43,956 nt of DNA from assembly GCA_949289455.1 (NCBI GenBank), contig CASEOA010000096.1, positions 1-43,956 on the forward strand, read 5' to 3'. The position numbers were made by a program, and so were the translations under genes. The notes beneath the pieces are model-generated. The model did no database searches. It saw only the letters and a program-made list of their open reading frames with translations, and was not told the DNA's origin. Positions 32,921 through 40,994 of this stretch are shown piece by piece. The stretch's first letter is position 1. Each line of letters opens with the position of its first letter. Origin of the DNA: an uncultured Eubacteriales bacterium (GTDB lineage Bacteria; Bacillota; Clostridia; Oscillospirales; Oscillospiraceae).

Positions 32921-34161
32921 GTATTGTAAAAGACCCTTCCCTCGCCCCCTCCGGCCGGCGCAAAATCAGCTGGGTGCGGGACTTTATGCCCGCCCTGGGA
33001 GGCATTGAGGCCCGCTTTGAAAAAGAGCAGCCCTTTGCCGGGCTGCGGGTGGCAGTATCCGTCCACCTGGAGGCCAAAACCGCCAACCTGGGCTATGTGC
33101 TCGCCAAGGGAGGCGCCCAGGTGCGGCTCACCGGCTCCAATCCCCTGTCCACTCAGGACGATGTGGCCGCCGGCCTGGCCGACCTGGGGGTGGAGACCTT
33201 CGGCATCCATGGCGCCTCCGCCGAGGAATACGAGAGCCACCTTATCGAGACCTTGAAGTTCAAACCCCACCTGGTGGTGGACGACGGCGGCGACCTGATC
33301 CACCTGTTGGGGGGCAAGTGCGCCGATCTGGGGGAGCACCTCATCGGCGGCTGTGAGGAGACCACCACCGGCATCCTCCGCCTGAAGGCCCGGGAACGGG
33401 AGGGTATCCTGCCCTGCGCCATGATGGCAGTGAACGACGCCAAGGCCAAGCACTACTACGACAACAAGTACGGCACCGGCCAGTCCGTTTGGGACGCCAT
33501 CATGCACACCTCCAACCTGGTGGTGGCGGGCAAGACGGTGGTGGTGGCCGGCTACGGCTGGTGCGGCAAGGGGGTGGCCATGCGGGCCTCCGGCATGGGG
33601 GCCAACGTGATCGTCACCGAGATCGACCCCTTCAAGGCTCTGGACGCCACCATGAACGGCTTCCGGGTCATGCCTATGGACGAGGCCGCCAGATACGGCG
33701 ACATTTTCGTCACCGTCACCGGCTGCAAGGACGTCATCACTCCCCGGCACTTCGCGGTAATGAAGCACAACGCCATTCTCACCAACGCCGGCCATTTCGA
33801 CTGCGAGGTGGACGTAAAGGGTTTGGCCGAGATGGCGGTACGCCGGGAACTCCGCCGGGACAACATCGAGGGCTTCACCCTGCCCGACGGGCGGGTGCTC
33901 AACGTCATCGGGGAGGGCCGGCTGGTAAACCTGGCCGCCGGCAACGGCCACCCGGCGGAGATCATGGACATGTCCTTCTCCGTGCAGGCCCTGGCCCTGG
34001 AGTGGCTGGTGCGCCACCGGGACAGCCTGGAAAAGAAGGTATACCAGGTACCCGCCGAGATCGACGATGAAATCGGCCGGGTGAAGCTGGCCGCCATGGG
34101 CCTGGCCATCGACACCCTCACCCCCGATCAGCAGGCTTACCTCAACGGTTGGAAGGCCTGA
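32917..34161 (+). CDS. ahcY: adenosylhomocysteinase
   Basis: Reversibly splits S-adenosylhomocysteine into adenosine and homocysteine with bound NAD. The 414-residue protein is of the shorter archaeal/Thermotoga type: VSVHLEAKTANLGYVLAKGGA, SNPLSTQDDVAA, DDGGDLIHLL, EETTTGILRLKARE, AMMAVNDAKAKHYYDNKYGTGQS and the NAD motif VVVAGYGWCGKGVAMRA, then TNAGHFDCEVD and GNGHPAEIMDMSFSVQA. Some relatives act on S-inosylhomocysteine instead; sequence alone does not decide. Most Firmicutes use Pfs-LuxS, so this gene is a notable feature. AAGGAGG precedes the ATG; it overlaps the radical SAM gene and lies just before the metK riboswitch. Confidence 0.92.
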   Translation: MSIVKDPSLAPSGRRKISWVRDFMPALGGIEARFEKEQPFAGLRVAVSVHLEAKTANLGYVLAKGGAQVRLTGSNPLSTQDDVAAGLADLGVETFGIHGASAEEYESHLIETLKFKPHLVVDDGGDLIHLLGGKCADLGEHLIGGCEETTTGILRLKAREREGILPCAMMAVNDAKAKHYYDNKYGTGQSVWDAIMHTSNLVVAGKTVVVAGYGWCGKGVAMRASGMGANVIVTEIDPFKALDATMNGFRVMPMDEAARYGDIFVTVTGCKDVITPRHFAVMKHNAILTNAGHFDCEVDVKGLAEMAVRRELRRDNIEGFTLPDGRVLNVIGEGRLVNLAAGNGHPAEIMDMSFSVQALALEWLVRHRDSLEKKVYQVPAEIDDEIGRVKLAAMGLAIDTLTPDQQAYLNGWKA

Positions 34162-34205
34162 CAGAACAGGACCGCCGGGCCTATACACTTTCGTCCATTT
34201 GTCTA

Positions 34206-34234
34206 TTGAAATAGTAGGGAAAAGCCGTTAGAAT
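34206..34234 (+). promoter_or_regulatory. metK promoter, TTGAAA-N17-TAGAAT
   Basis: TTGAAA (34206-34211), 17 bases, TAGAAT (34229-34234), just upstream of the S-box riboswitch. The block at 34181-34206 directly before it matches the radical SAM-ahcY promoter upstream block. Confidence 0.8.
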
Positions 34235-34254
34235 AGCCACAGTCAACTGAATAG

Positions 34255-34350
34255 CCTTATCGAGAGTGGTGGAGGGAACGGCCCGATGAAGCCCGGCAAC
34301 CTGCAATGGCAAGGTGCCAAATCCGGCGAGGAAATCGAAAGATGAGGATG
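34255..34350 (+). promoter_or_regulatory. SAM-I (S-box) riboswitch controlling metK
   Basis: Contains the canonical conserved segments in order: CTTATCGAGAG, GGTGGAGGGA, GGCCCGATGAA, CCCGGCAACC, AAGGTGCCAA and GAAAGATGAGG. P1 forms between CCTTATC and GATGAGG (seven pairs). It binds S-adenosylmethionine and, with the terminator just downstream (34360-34392), shuts off metK when SAM is plentiful. It affects metK only, not the upstream ahcY. Confidence 0.97.
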
Positions 34351-34359
34351 GAAGAGCCC

Positions 34360-34392
34360 AACGCGCTCCGCCGTCCGGCGGAGCGCGTTTTT
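34360..34392 (+). terminator. expression-platform terminator of the SAM riboswitch
   Basis: ACGCGCTCCGCC pairs perfectly with GGCGGAGCGCGT around GTCC, followed by a TTTTT run. It starts ten bases after the aptamer and ends 29 bases before metK. Confidence 0.95.
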
Positions 34393-34420
34393 GCTCCAGC
34401 TCAGAAAGGAAGGTATCATT

Positions 34421-35602
34421 ATGGCAAACCGTCTGTTTACCTCGGAGTCCGTCACCGAGGGGCACCCCGACAAAGTATGCGACCAGATCTCCGACGCTGT
34501 CCTGGATGACATCCTGGCCGCTGACCCCACCGCCCATGTGGCCTGCGAAACCTTTACCACCACCGGCATCGTCACCGTCATGGGTGAGATCACCACCAGC
34601 CATTACACCGACATCCCCTCCATCGTCCGCCGCACCGTGGAGCGCATCGGCTACACCGACCCCGCCTACGGCTTCGACTACCGCTCCTGCGCCGTCATGA
34701 CCGCCATCGACGAGCAGTCCCCCGACATTGCCATGGGCGTCAACCAGTCTTTTGAGCACCAGGAGGGCGGCACCGACGCCGCCGACCTCATCGGCGCCGG
34801 CGACCAGGGCATGATGTTCGGCTACGCCTGCGACGAGACGGCCGAGCTCATGCCCGCCCCCATCTCCCTGGCCCACAAGCTGTCCCGCCAGCTGGCCGAC
34901 GTGCGCAAGGCCGGCAAGCTGAAGTGGCTCCGCCCCGACGGCAAGAGCCAGGTCACCGTGGAGTACGACGGGGACGGCAAGGTGCTCTCCTGCCCCGCCA
35001 TCGTGGTATCCACCCAGCACGATCCTGACATTGCCCTGAAGGATCTGCGGGAGGCGGTGGTGGAGGAGATTATCAAGCCCATCATCCCCGCCCAGTACAT
35101 CACCAAGGACACCAAGTTCTTCGTCAATCCCACCGGCCGCTTCGTGGTGGGCGGCCCCGTGGGCGACACCGGCCTCACCGGACGGAAGATCATTGTGGAC
35201 ACCTATGGCGGTTCCGCCGCCCACGGCGGCGGCTGCTTCTCCGGCAAGGACCCCACCAAGGTGGACCGCTCCGCCGCCTACATGGCCCGGTACATTGCCA
35301 AGAACCTGGTGGCCGCCGGTCTGTGCCGCAAGTGCCAGATCGAGCTGGCCTACGCCATCGGCGTGGCCCACCCCGTGTCCGTGCTGGTGGACGCCTACGG
35401 CACCGCCGTGGTCAGCGAGGAAAAGCTGTCCCAGATCGTCAACCAGTGCTTCGACATGCGCCCCGCCAAGATCATCGAGAAGCTGGACCTCCGCCGTCCC
35501 ATCTACGAGCAGACCGCTTCCTACGGCCACTTTGGCCGCACCGACATCGACCTGCCCTGGGAGCACACCGACATGGTGGAGCAGCTGAAGAGCTGCCTGT
35601 AA
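34421..35602 (+). CDS. metK: S-adenosylmethionine synthetase
   Basis: Makes SAM from methionine and ATP. The 393-residue protein shows [24 protein letters not shown] at the start (ATP and methionine-binding His and Asp), then [80 protein letters not shown], all full length. GGAAGG lies about seven bases before the ATG. Regulated by the S-box riboswitch upstream, followed by a strong terminator. Confidence 0.98.
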   Translation: MANRLFTSESVTEGHPDKVCDQISDAVLDDILAADPTAHVACETFTTTGIVTVMGEITTSHYTDIPSIVRRTVERIGYTDPAYGFDYRSCAVMTAIDEQSPDIAMGVNQSFEHQEGGTDAADLIGAGDQGMMFGYACDETAELMPAPISLAHKLSRQLADVRKAGKLKWLRPDGKSQVTVEYDGDGKVLSCPAIVVSTQHDPDIALKDLREAVVEEIIKPIIPAQYITKDTKFFVNPTGRFVVGGPVGDTGLTGRKIIVDTYGGSAAHGGGCFSGKDPTKVDRSAAYMARYIAKNLVAAGLCRKCQIELAYAIGVAHPVSVLVDAYGTAVVSEEKLSQIVNQCFDMRPAKIIEKLDLRRPIYEQTASYGHFGRTDIDLPWEHTDMVEQLKSCL

Positions 35603-35615
35603 GCCCATCGCTCGG

Positions 35616-35653
35616 AAAAACTCCGCCCCGGAATGATCCGGGGCGGAGTTTTT
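35616..35653. terminator. bidirectional terminator between metK and the SPFH gene
   Basis: AAAAACTCCGCCCCGG (35616-35631) pairs perfectly with 35638-35653 around AATGAT, with A/T runs at both feet. Confidence 0.92.
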
Positions 35654-35667
35654 CACATCGTTGTCTG

Positions 35668-36726
35668 TCACACCGTCTGGGTGCCGCAATCGGGGCAGAA
35701 CTTCCCCTGGACCATTTTCCGGCAGGTGGGGCAAAACCGATCCCCGGCGGGCTGAGCGGCCTGGGGCATGGGTGCGCCGCACTGGGGGCAGAATTTGGAG
35801 GGGATGGGGCTGTGGAAGCCGCAGGCGGCGCACACCGGCCCGGCGGCCTGGGGGTCGGGCGCGGGCTGCCGCTGTTTCATGCTGTCCATCATCTGGCTGG
35901 CCATCTGCATCCCCACCACCATGCCCATGGCGGAGGCGGCGTTGTTCCCGGAGCCCCCGGGAACGTCCATGCTGTCGGCCATGCTGACGGCGGTGTACTT
36001 GTTCAGATCGCTGATAAAGGACTGGGCGGCCACCTTCTCCGCCATCTGCTGTACCTCGGGGGGATAGTTGAAGGCCAGGATGTTCACATCGGCCACTCCC
36101 AGGCCGAACTCGCCCAGCTCCTTGTCCAGCTCGGCCTGGATGGCCTTGCCCAGACGGCGGCTGTTCTGCTGGAGGGCGATGAGGGCGTTGAGGCCCATCT
36201 GCCGCTCGCCTCCCAGGATGGCCTCGGCCACCACCGGGTTGAGCTCCCCCATGATCCGCTCGGACACGTCCTCCAGGGAGTAGGTCTCCCGCACCCCGGC
36301 CACCCGGTTGATGAAGGTCTGGTAGTCCCGGAACTCCAGGATCAGGTTGCCGTTGCACCCCACCGGTATCCCCGTGGGTACCTCGGGGGTGGGGATCATA
36401 ATGCGTTGCCGGGTGCCCCAGGGGAGGGTAAGCTCTTTGGCGTTGACAAAGTAGACCTCCGCCCGCATCCCGCTGTCCCCCCGGAGGGAAATCCACCCCT
36501 TCAGGGTGGAGAAAAAGGGCACGATGTCGGTGTAGATATCAAAGTTGCCCGGGTTTTCAAAGACAGCCCCCACCACCCCATCGGAGTAGAAGATGGCCTT
36601 CTGCCCCGGCCGGAGGATCAGCCGGGAACCCCGCTTGATCTCCTTGGCGGACCACTTGTAAAAGAGCACGTCGTCCCGAAATTCTTCCCACTCAATGGTG
36701 TCTTTCCCCTGACCAAACCATGCCAT
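35668..36726 (-). CDS. YdjI-like SPFH domain protein with C-terminal zinc ribbons
   Basis: A 352-residue cytoplasmic or membrane-associated protein. Residues ~20-240 form an SPFH (band-7-like) domain of the so-called virion-core type, with EFRDDVLFYKW, GSRLILRPGQKAIFYSDG, PFFSTLKGWISLRGDSGM and FGLGVADVNILAFNYP. A Met/Gln/Ala-rich stretch (VVGMQMASQMMDSM) follows, then two zinc ribbons (CAACGFHSPIPSKFCPQC and CPTCRKMVQGKFCPDC). Bacillus subtilis YdjI has this make-up and works with YdjG and the PspA homologue YdjF in envelope stress. It follows the YdjG-like gene by 16 bases in one operon; no PspA gene is in the window. Confidence 0.87.
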   Translation of the reverse strand: MAWFGQGKDTIEWEEFRDDVLFYKWSAKEIKRGSRLILRPGQKAIFYSDGVVGAVFENPGNFDIYTDIVPFFSTLKGWISLRGDSGMRAEVYFVNAKELTLPWGTRQRIMIPTPEVPTGIPVGCNGNLILEFRDYQTFINRVAGVRETYSLEDVSERIMGELNPVVAEAILGGERQMGLNALIALQQNSRRLGKAIQAELDKELGEFGLGVADVNILAFNYPPEVQQMAEKVAAQSFISDLNKYTAVSMADSMDVPGGSGNNAASAMGMVVGMQMASQMMDSMKQRQPAPDPQAAGPVCAACGFHSPIPSKFCPQCGAPMPQAAQPAGDRFCPTCRKMVQGKFCPDCGTQTV

Positions 36727-36742
36727 GACTGATCCATCCTTT

Positions 36743-37912
36743 CTAATTCAAGGTCTCGTCCCAGGCCTGCCAGGCAAATTCCCCTTGGCAGACCACGGCT
36801 TCTTGCTGGGACGCTTCCCCCACGGGCCTGGGCGCCGGCTCGCCGGAGAGCAGCAGCACCGCCGCCGCGAAGGCGGCCGCCGCCACCCCCACCGCGGCCA
36901 GGATCTTGGGTACGCTGTAGGGCCGCTGGCCTCCCACCTTGCCGCTCTCGCCGTTGATGATGTACATATACCGCTTTCCCTTGTAGGAGAACGCGGAGGT
37001 CCAGGCGGGCAGCAGCACGTGCTTGTAGGTGAGCCGGTGGTAGCAGACCTCCACCCGGTCCACCCGGGCCAGGCTGTACCCCCTGCTCAGGATCTCCCCC
37101 TCGGCCCGGCTCTCCTGGTCAGCCTGGATCTGCGCCTGGGCGCTGTCCACCGCCTGAGTGGCGGGAATGGCATACCGCTCAGCCAGGAAACCGGAGAGAT
37201 AGCTGGGGGAAAAGGGTGTGGTGTTCTCCACCGTATTGTAGGGCAGCACCTTTTCCACCACCTGGCTGGCGGAGTTCTGGGCGGCGCACACCTGGAGATC
37301 ATCGTAGCTGCCCCCCACCTGGCCGCTGACCGGGCGCCAGCGGACCTCCGTCCGGGTTTTCCCGTCCCGATCCCTTACATGGTGCTGTGTCCCGCCGGAC
37401 CCCCAGTAGCGGCTGGTGACCTCCGCGTCAAAGGTCCAGAAGGGCAGGTACATCCCCTGGAGCTTGCCGGCCTGGTAAGCCTGCTTCAGCCGGTTGGGGG
37501 CAAACCAGCGGCTTTTCACCCACTTGGAAAAGTTCTGCTGGGCGGTCTCCCGGTCGATGCGGAAGGGCACCACCCCGTCGGGGGGCACGCCCGCCTCCTG
37601 CCGGGCCTCCAGCAGCTGGGTGGAACCGCACATGGGACAGACGGTGGCGGTGGTGTGCGCATCCACCGCGATCTGTGCCCCGCAGCCCTCGCAGGCAATA
37701 ATCGTGGTCTCCGGGAAGGAGACCCGTTCCCCCTCCCGGCGGGTATAGTCCGCAAACTCATGCTCCTCCACCTTGTCCACGGTGGTCTCCGCCTGGTAGG
37801 GCGTCCGGCAGGAGGCACACTCCAGCCGCTGTTTGGCAATATTCCACTTGATGGTGCCGCCGCAGTTGGCGCAGAGCTGGCGGTCAATCTGTTCTCTGTA
37901 TTGGGTATCCAT
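36743..37912 (-). CDS. YdjG-like zinc-ribbon protein with C-terminal membrane helix
   Basis: A 389-residue protein often mislabelled as TFIIB or PriA-like. It has two N-terminal zinc ribbons, CANCGGTIKWNIAKQRLECASC (about 14-35) and CEGCGAQIAVDAHTTATVCPMC (about 75-95), a central domain (~105-330, with PFWTFDAEVTSRYWG and YKHVLLPAWTSAFSYKGKRYMYIINGESG), and one membrane helix near the C terminus (about 343-362, ILAAVGVAAAAFAAAVLLL) with a short outer tail. GAGGTG five bases upstream sets the ATG at 37912. In Bacillus subtilis YdjG-YdjH-YdjI recruit the PspA-like YdjF to the membrane; here only the YdjG/YdjI pair is present. Confidence 0.85.
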   Translation of the reverse strand: MDTQYREQIDRQLCANCGGTIKWNIAKQRLECASCRTPYQAETTVDKVEEHEFADYTRREGERVSFPETTIIACEGCGAQIAVDAHTTATVCPMCGSTQLLEARQEAGVPPDGVVPFRIDRETAQQNFSKWVKSRWFAPNRLKQAYQAGKLQGMYLPFWTFDAEVTSRYWGSGGTQHHVRDRDGKTRTEVRWRPVSGQVGGSYDDLQVCAAQNSASQVVEKVLPYNTVENTTPFSPSYLSGFLAERYAIPATQAVDSAQAQIQADQESRAEGEILSRGYSLARVDRVEVCYHRLTYKHVLLPAWTSAFSYKGKRYMYIINGESGKVGGQRPYSVPKILAAVGVAAAAFAAAVLLLSGEPAPRPVGEASQQEAVVCQGEFAWQAWDETLN

Positions 37913-37943
37913 ACCGCACCTCATTTTCTGACGGTCTCATTAG

Positions 37944-37972
37944 ATTGTACCGTAAAAGCCTCGCCAAAACAA
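37944..37972 (-). promoter_or_regulatory. promoter of the ydjG-ydjI-like operon, TTGTTT-N17-TACAAT
   Basis: Minus-strand TTGTTT (37972-37967), 17 bases, TACAAT (37949-37944), 32 bases before the ATG. Confidence 0.75.
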
Positions 37973-38021
37973 TGGCAAATCCTCAACTTGCCCCAGTTTG
38001 CTGGCCTCATACTTTGGACTG

Positions 38022-38050
38022 ATGTCAGCCAGGGCAGGGTTTGATATAAT
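38022..38050 (+). promoter_or_regulatory. lytTR gene promoter with extended -10
   Basis: TGATATAAT, an extended -10 (38042-38050), with ATGTCA at the -35 position (38022-38027), 17-base spacing. An AATACCGG-N8-CCGGTATT palindrome follows at about 38070-38093, between promoter and gene, and could be an operator or leader hairpin. Confidence 0.65.
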
Positions 38051-38124
38051 ACATCCAAGCAATACCGGTCCATCCCCCGGTATTTCCCTTTGTAAACGGC
38101 AGCATGGACTGGAGGCGCTTTCCC

Positions 38125-38508
38125 ATGGCAGTAAATCTTACATCGGCGGGCCTTCCCGCGTCGGATGGTTCCCATAAATATGTGGAGGTACTGGCCAACC
38201 GGCTGCGGACCCGGGTGGATCTGGATCGGCTGCTGTGGGTGGATATGCACCACAATGCCGTGCAGCTCCATACGGACTCCGGTGTACTGCGCACCTACAT
38301 CCCCTTCGACACCTTTATGAACGCCCTGGACGGTGAGACCCAGTTTCTCTCCTGTTATAAGCGCTGTGTGGCCAATATGAACCGCATTTCCGCCGTGGAG
38401 AGCGACGGCTTTCTGATGGACAACGGCGACCGGGTACCCATCCGGAAAAAGGACAGCAGCCATATCAAGCAGGCCTATATCCAATTTATTTGCGGCAGTA
38501 AAGCATAA
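38125..38508 (+). CDS. stand-alone LytTR DNA-binding domain protein
   Basis: A 127-residue regulator consisting of little more than a LytTR domain (about 25-120): HKYVEVLANRLRTRVDLDRLLWVDMHHNAVQLHTDSGVLRTYIPFDTFMNAL, CYKRCVANMNRISAVESDGFLMDNGDRVPIRKKDSSHIKQAYIQF, where the FLxxYxRCVxNMN-like segment is typical. There is no receiver domain. GGAGG nine bases before the ATG at 38125 is the reason for that start; an upstream ATG at 38104 has no binding site. Diverges from the ydjG-like gene; target genes are unknown, possibly its own promoter. Confidence 0.87.
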   Translation: MAVNLTSAGLPASDGSHKYVEVLANRLRTRVDLDRLLWVDMHHNAVQLHTDSGVLRTYIPFDTFMNALDGETQFLSCYKRCVANMNRISAVESDGFLMDNGDRVPIRKKDSSHIKQAYIQFICGSKA

Positions 38509-38540
38509 AAAAGGACTCGCTTACGCGAGTCCATTTTTTA
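38505..38540. terminator. bidirectional terminator after the LytTR gene
   Basis: GGACTCGC-TTAC-GCGAGTCC stem (38513-38532) with AAAAAA before and TTTTTT after, so it works for both convergent genes. Confidence 0.9.
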
Positions 38541-38548
38541 TGCGGATG

Positions 38549-39322
38549 TTACATGAGGCGGACGGTGTAATATACCGCCTGGATGAGCAGCCAGGCCGCC
38601 AGCACACCGTAGAGCACCATCAGCCCGCCCAGGATCACGGCACAGATGGCCACCGCAGCCACCAGCACACAGGTGACATACAGCATCACATAGTTGGCCG
38701 ACTTGGGCAGCAGCTTATACTCCTTGCTCCCCAGGGCCAGCACACCGCCGTGGGTCTGCATCACCCGGAAAGCCACCGCAGCTGCCAGCAGCACCACGGC
38801 CAATAGCACCAGATAGCCGTAGCCCAGCATGGGCTGGCTGGCCACGCCGGCAGCCATGCGGACGCCCAGCAGGCCCAGGGCGCTGAGGGTTGCGGAAAAG
38901 AAAAACTCCCGCTGGTAGAGATAGAAAATCAGGGCCAGCACCGCCACGGTAGGTACCGCCACCGTCAGCAGGCTGATACCCTTATCATAGAACTTCCAGA
39001 TGATCACGGTGCAAACCGTCAGAATCAGGGCGATCCCGGCAAAAACGGCGGGGAGAAGATAGCCCTTCCCCCGCTTGTAGGCCGCCACAGCCCAAATCAG
39101 CAGGACCACAAAGATAGCAGGCATCACATAGATCAACACGTTGAACATGCTCTGGAGCGCCACGGCGATCTCGACCTGATCCACCGTAAAATTGACATAG
39201 AATTTATTCAGCAGAAGGAGCAGCGTCTCCAGCACCACCGCGCCCAGGATCCACCACAAGACCTTGGTCAGGATAATATCCTCTTCCCGGGCACGCTGGG
39301 CTCTCTGTTCTTTCTTGTTCAT
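38549..39322 (-). CDS. polytopic membrane protein of unknown function
   Basis: I do not recognise the family. The 257-residue protein has a charged cytoplasmic start (NKKEQRAQRAREEDI) and about seven hydrophobic helices (roughly 19-38, 58-80, 85-107, 115-135, 140-160, 168-187 and 215-245), with a short YQREFFFSATLSALG segment between two of them. No enzymatic motif is visible. The ATG at 39322 follows AGGAG by eight bases. It is a single-gene unit, convergent with lytTR. Confidence 0.75.
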   Translation of the reverse strand: MNKKEQRAQRAREEDIILTKVLWWILGAVVLETLLLLLNKFYVNFTVDQVEIAVALQSMFNVLIYVMPAIFVVLLIWAVAAYKRGKGYLLPAVFAGIALILTVCTVIIWKFYDKGISLLTVAVPTVAVLALIFYLYQREFFFSATLSALGLLGVRMAAGVASQPMLGYGYLVLLAVVLLAAAVAFRVMQTHGGVLALGSKEYKLLPKSANYVMLYVTCVLVAAVAICAVILGGLMVLYGVLAAWLLIQAVYYTVRLM

Positions 39323-39430
39323 GTATCCATCTCCTGTGACGGGGCGGCTCAACTCCGGCGGCCCCGAATCATCAATCTCTTACAGTTTATCAGAATACAG
39401 CCTGCTTTGCAAGTCCTCTTTCCTTTTCTC

Positions 39431-39459
39431 TTTTCAATTCGGGCAAACTATGCTAAAAT
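39431..39459 (+). promoter_or_regulatory. apbE operon promoter, TTTTCA-N17-TAAAAT
   Basis: TTTTCA (39431-39436), 17 bases, TAAAAT (39454-39459) with an extended TGC before it. The 74-base leader to apbE contains an inverted GGATGG/CCATCC pair (about 39470 and 39510). Confidence 0.55.
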
Positions 39460-39532
39460 ATTGTACGTTGGATGGGGTGTAATATGTGTTAGTTTTCCCG
39501 AAAATGATACCATCCCCAGATCGGAGAACCCT

Positions 39533-40570
39533 ATGAAGCGGATCTGCTTTTTTTTGCTCATGCTAGGCCTCCTTTCCGGCTGCGCCGCTCCCGCCGCCCA
39601 GTCGGAACCGGCTCAGGCCCAGTTCTTTTCCATGGACACGGTCATGTCCGTCCGGGTGTACGACGGGCCTAAGGAGGACGCCGTCCAGGCCGCCCGGCAG
39701 GCTGTGGAGGAATTGGACGGTCTGCTCTCCCGCACCAACCCGGACAGCCAGCTCTCCGCCCTCAACGCCCACGCCGGGGACGGCTCCCCCGTGGCCCTGG
39801 ACGGCCGGGTGAGCGAACTGCTCACCTTTGCCAAGTCGATCTCCCAGCTGCTCCCCGGAGATTTTGACATCACCATCGCCCCGGTCATGGACGCCTGGGG
39901 TTTCACCACCGACCAGCGGCAGGTGCCCGACCCCCAGACTCTGGCCGGCGCCCTTGCTCTGGTGGACAGCGACAAACTGAACATGGACGAGACGGCCTCC
40001 ACCGCCCGGCTGGAGGCCGCCGGCATGGAGGTGGACCTGGGGGCGGTAGCCAAGGGCTACGCCGCCGGACAGGCGGCCGCCGCCATCCGGGAAACCGGAG
40101 CCACCTCCGCCCTGCTGGACCTGGGGGGCAACGTCACCGCCCTGGGCCGGAAGGCGGACGGGTCGGCCTGGCAGGTGGGGGTCAAGGACCCCCAGGATAC
40201 CGCCCAGACTCTGTGCATCCTCTCCATGGAGGACCAGACCGCCTCCACCTCCGGGGGATATGAACGGTACTTTGAGGAGGACGGGGTGGTATACCACCAC
40301 ATCATTGACCCGGAGACCGGCTATCCGGCGGATTCCGGCCTGCTGTCGGTGACGGTGGTATCCGCCGACCACACCCTGGCCGACGCTCTTTCCACCGCCC
40401 TCTTTGTGGCGGGGGAGGAGGAGGCCCTGGACTTCTGGCGGAGCCGGACAGATTTTGAGTTGGTGCTGTGCACTTCCGATGGCCGGGTGGTGGTCACCCA
40501 GGGTCTGGAGGAGGGCATGCGCCCTACCGGCGAGGATCGGGGGTATACCTATGAGATTGTCCGCCGCTGA
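39533..40570 (+). CDS. apbE: FAD:protein FMN transferase ApbE, lipoprotein
   Basis: Attaches FMN covalently to Thr or Ser of extracytoplasmic electron-transfer proteins. The 345-residue protein starts with a lipoprotein signal: hydrophobic stretch and lipobox LLSGC, Cys17. The ApbE domain follows: FFSMDTVMSVRVYDG, LDGLLSRTNPDSQLSALN, FDITIAPVMDAWGF, VDLGAVAKGYAAG, SALLDLGGNVTALG, HHIIDPETGYPAD and DALSTALFVAG, with the Mg-binding Asp and Thr residues present. GGAG lies before the ATG at 39533. Its end overlaps the next gene by 20 bases. Acceptor proteins (FMN-binding domain) are not in the window. Confidence 0.95.
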   Translation: MKRICFFLLMLGLLSGCAAPAAQSEPAQAQFFSMDTVMSVRVYDGPKEDAVQAARQAVEELDGLLSRTNPDSQLSALNAHAGDGSPVALDGRVSELLTFAKSISQLLPGDFDITIAPVMDAWGFTTDQRQVPDPQTLAGALALVDSDKLNMDETASTARLEAAGMEVDLGAVAKGYAAGQAAAAIRETGATSALLDLGGNVTALGRKADGSAWQVGVKDPQDTAQTLCILSMEDQTASTSGGYERYFEEDGVVYHHIIDPETGYPADSGLLSVTVVSADHTLADALSTALFVAGEEEALDFWRSRTDFELVLCTSDGRVVVTQGLEEGMRPTGEDRGYTYEIVRR

Positions 40571-40952
40571 CCGCCGCCGGCCCACCCTGGGAGACGGGCT
40601 GGTGGTTCTGGTGGTGGCCGCAGCCGCTCTGCTGCTGCTGGCCGCCCTGCGGCCGAAGGGGACGGACAGCCTCACTGCCACAATTACCCTGGACGGCCAG
40701 GTGGTGGCCCAATACCAGCTGGCGGAGCTCTCCCAGCCCGTATCCCTGACCCTGGAGCAGGCCCCCTATCCCCTCACCATCCAAATTGAGGCGGACGGAG
40801 TTTCCATCCTCCACAGCGCCTGCCCCAGCCAGGACTGCGTCCGCACCGGCAGGATCACCCAGACGGGCCAGCAGATCATCTGTCTGCCCAACAGGCTGGT
40901 GGTCTCCCTCACCGGCGCGGGGGACTTAGAGTTTGACGCCGTCACCGGCTAA
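40551..40952 (+). CDS. NusG domain II protein (EetA-like), membrane-anchored
   Basis: A 133-residue protein with one N-terminal membrane helix (about 16-37, LVVLVVAAAALLLLAAL) and an outside NusG-II/DUF1312 domain (about 45-130), identified by CPSQDCVRTGRITQTGQQIICLPNRLVV-type spacing: CPSQDC then CLPNRLVV. It overlaps apbE by 20 bases and is 42 bases before the Gx transporter. The same trio occurs in flavin-based extracellular electron transfer loci, where this family is called EetA, and in other ApbE-linked loci. It is not a transcription factor despite the domain name. Confidence 0.88.
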   Translation: MRLSAADRRRPTLGDGLVVLVVAAAALLLLAALRPKGTDSLTATITLDGQVVAQYQLAELSQPVSLTLEQAPYPLTIQIEADGVSILHSACPSQDCVRTGRITQTGQQIICLPNRLVVSLTGAGDLEFDAVTG

Positions 40953-40994
40953 AAAGTTCCCGTCTGCGTAACCAAAATAAAGGAGATGAATGCC

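Noticed and set aside
36743..37912. PriA helicase or TFIIB assignment for the zinc-ribbon protein
   Set aside because: Only the Cys ribbons resemble those proteins; there is no Walker motif or helicase domain, and there is a C-terminal membrane helix.
40551..40952. transcription factor NusG
   Set aside because: The match is to the NusG-II (DUF1312) domain on a membrane-anchored outside protein; there is no NGN or KOW domain.
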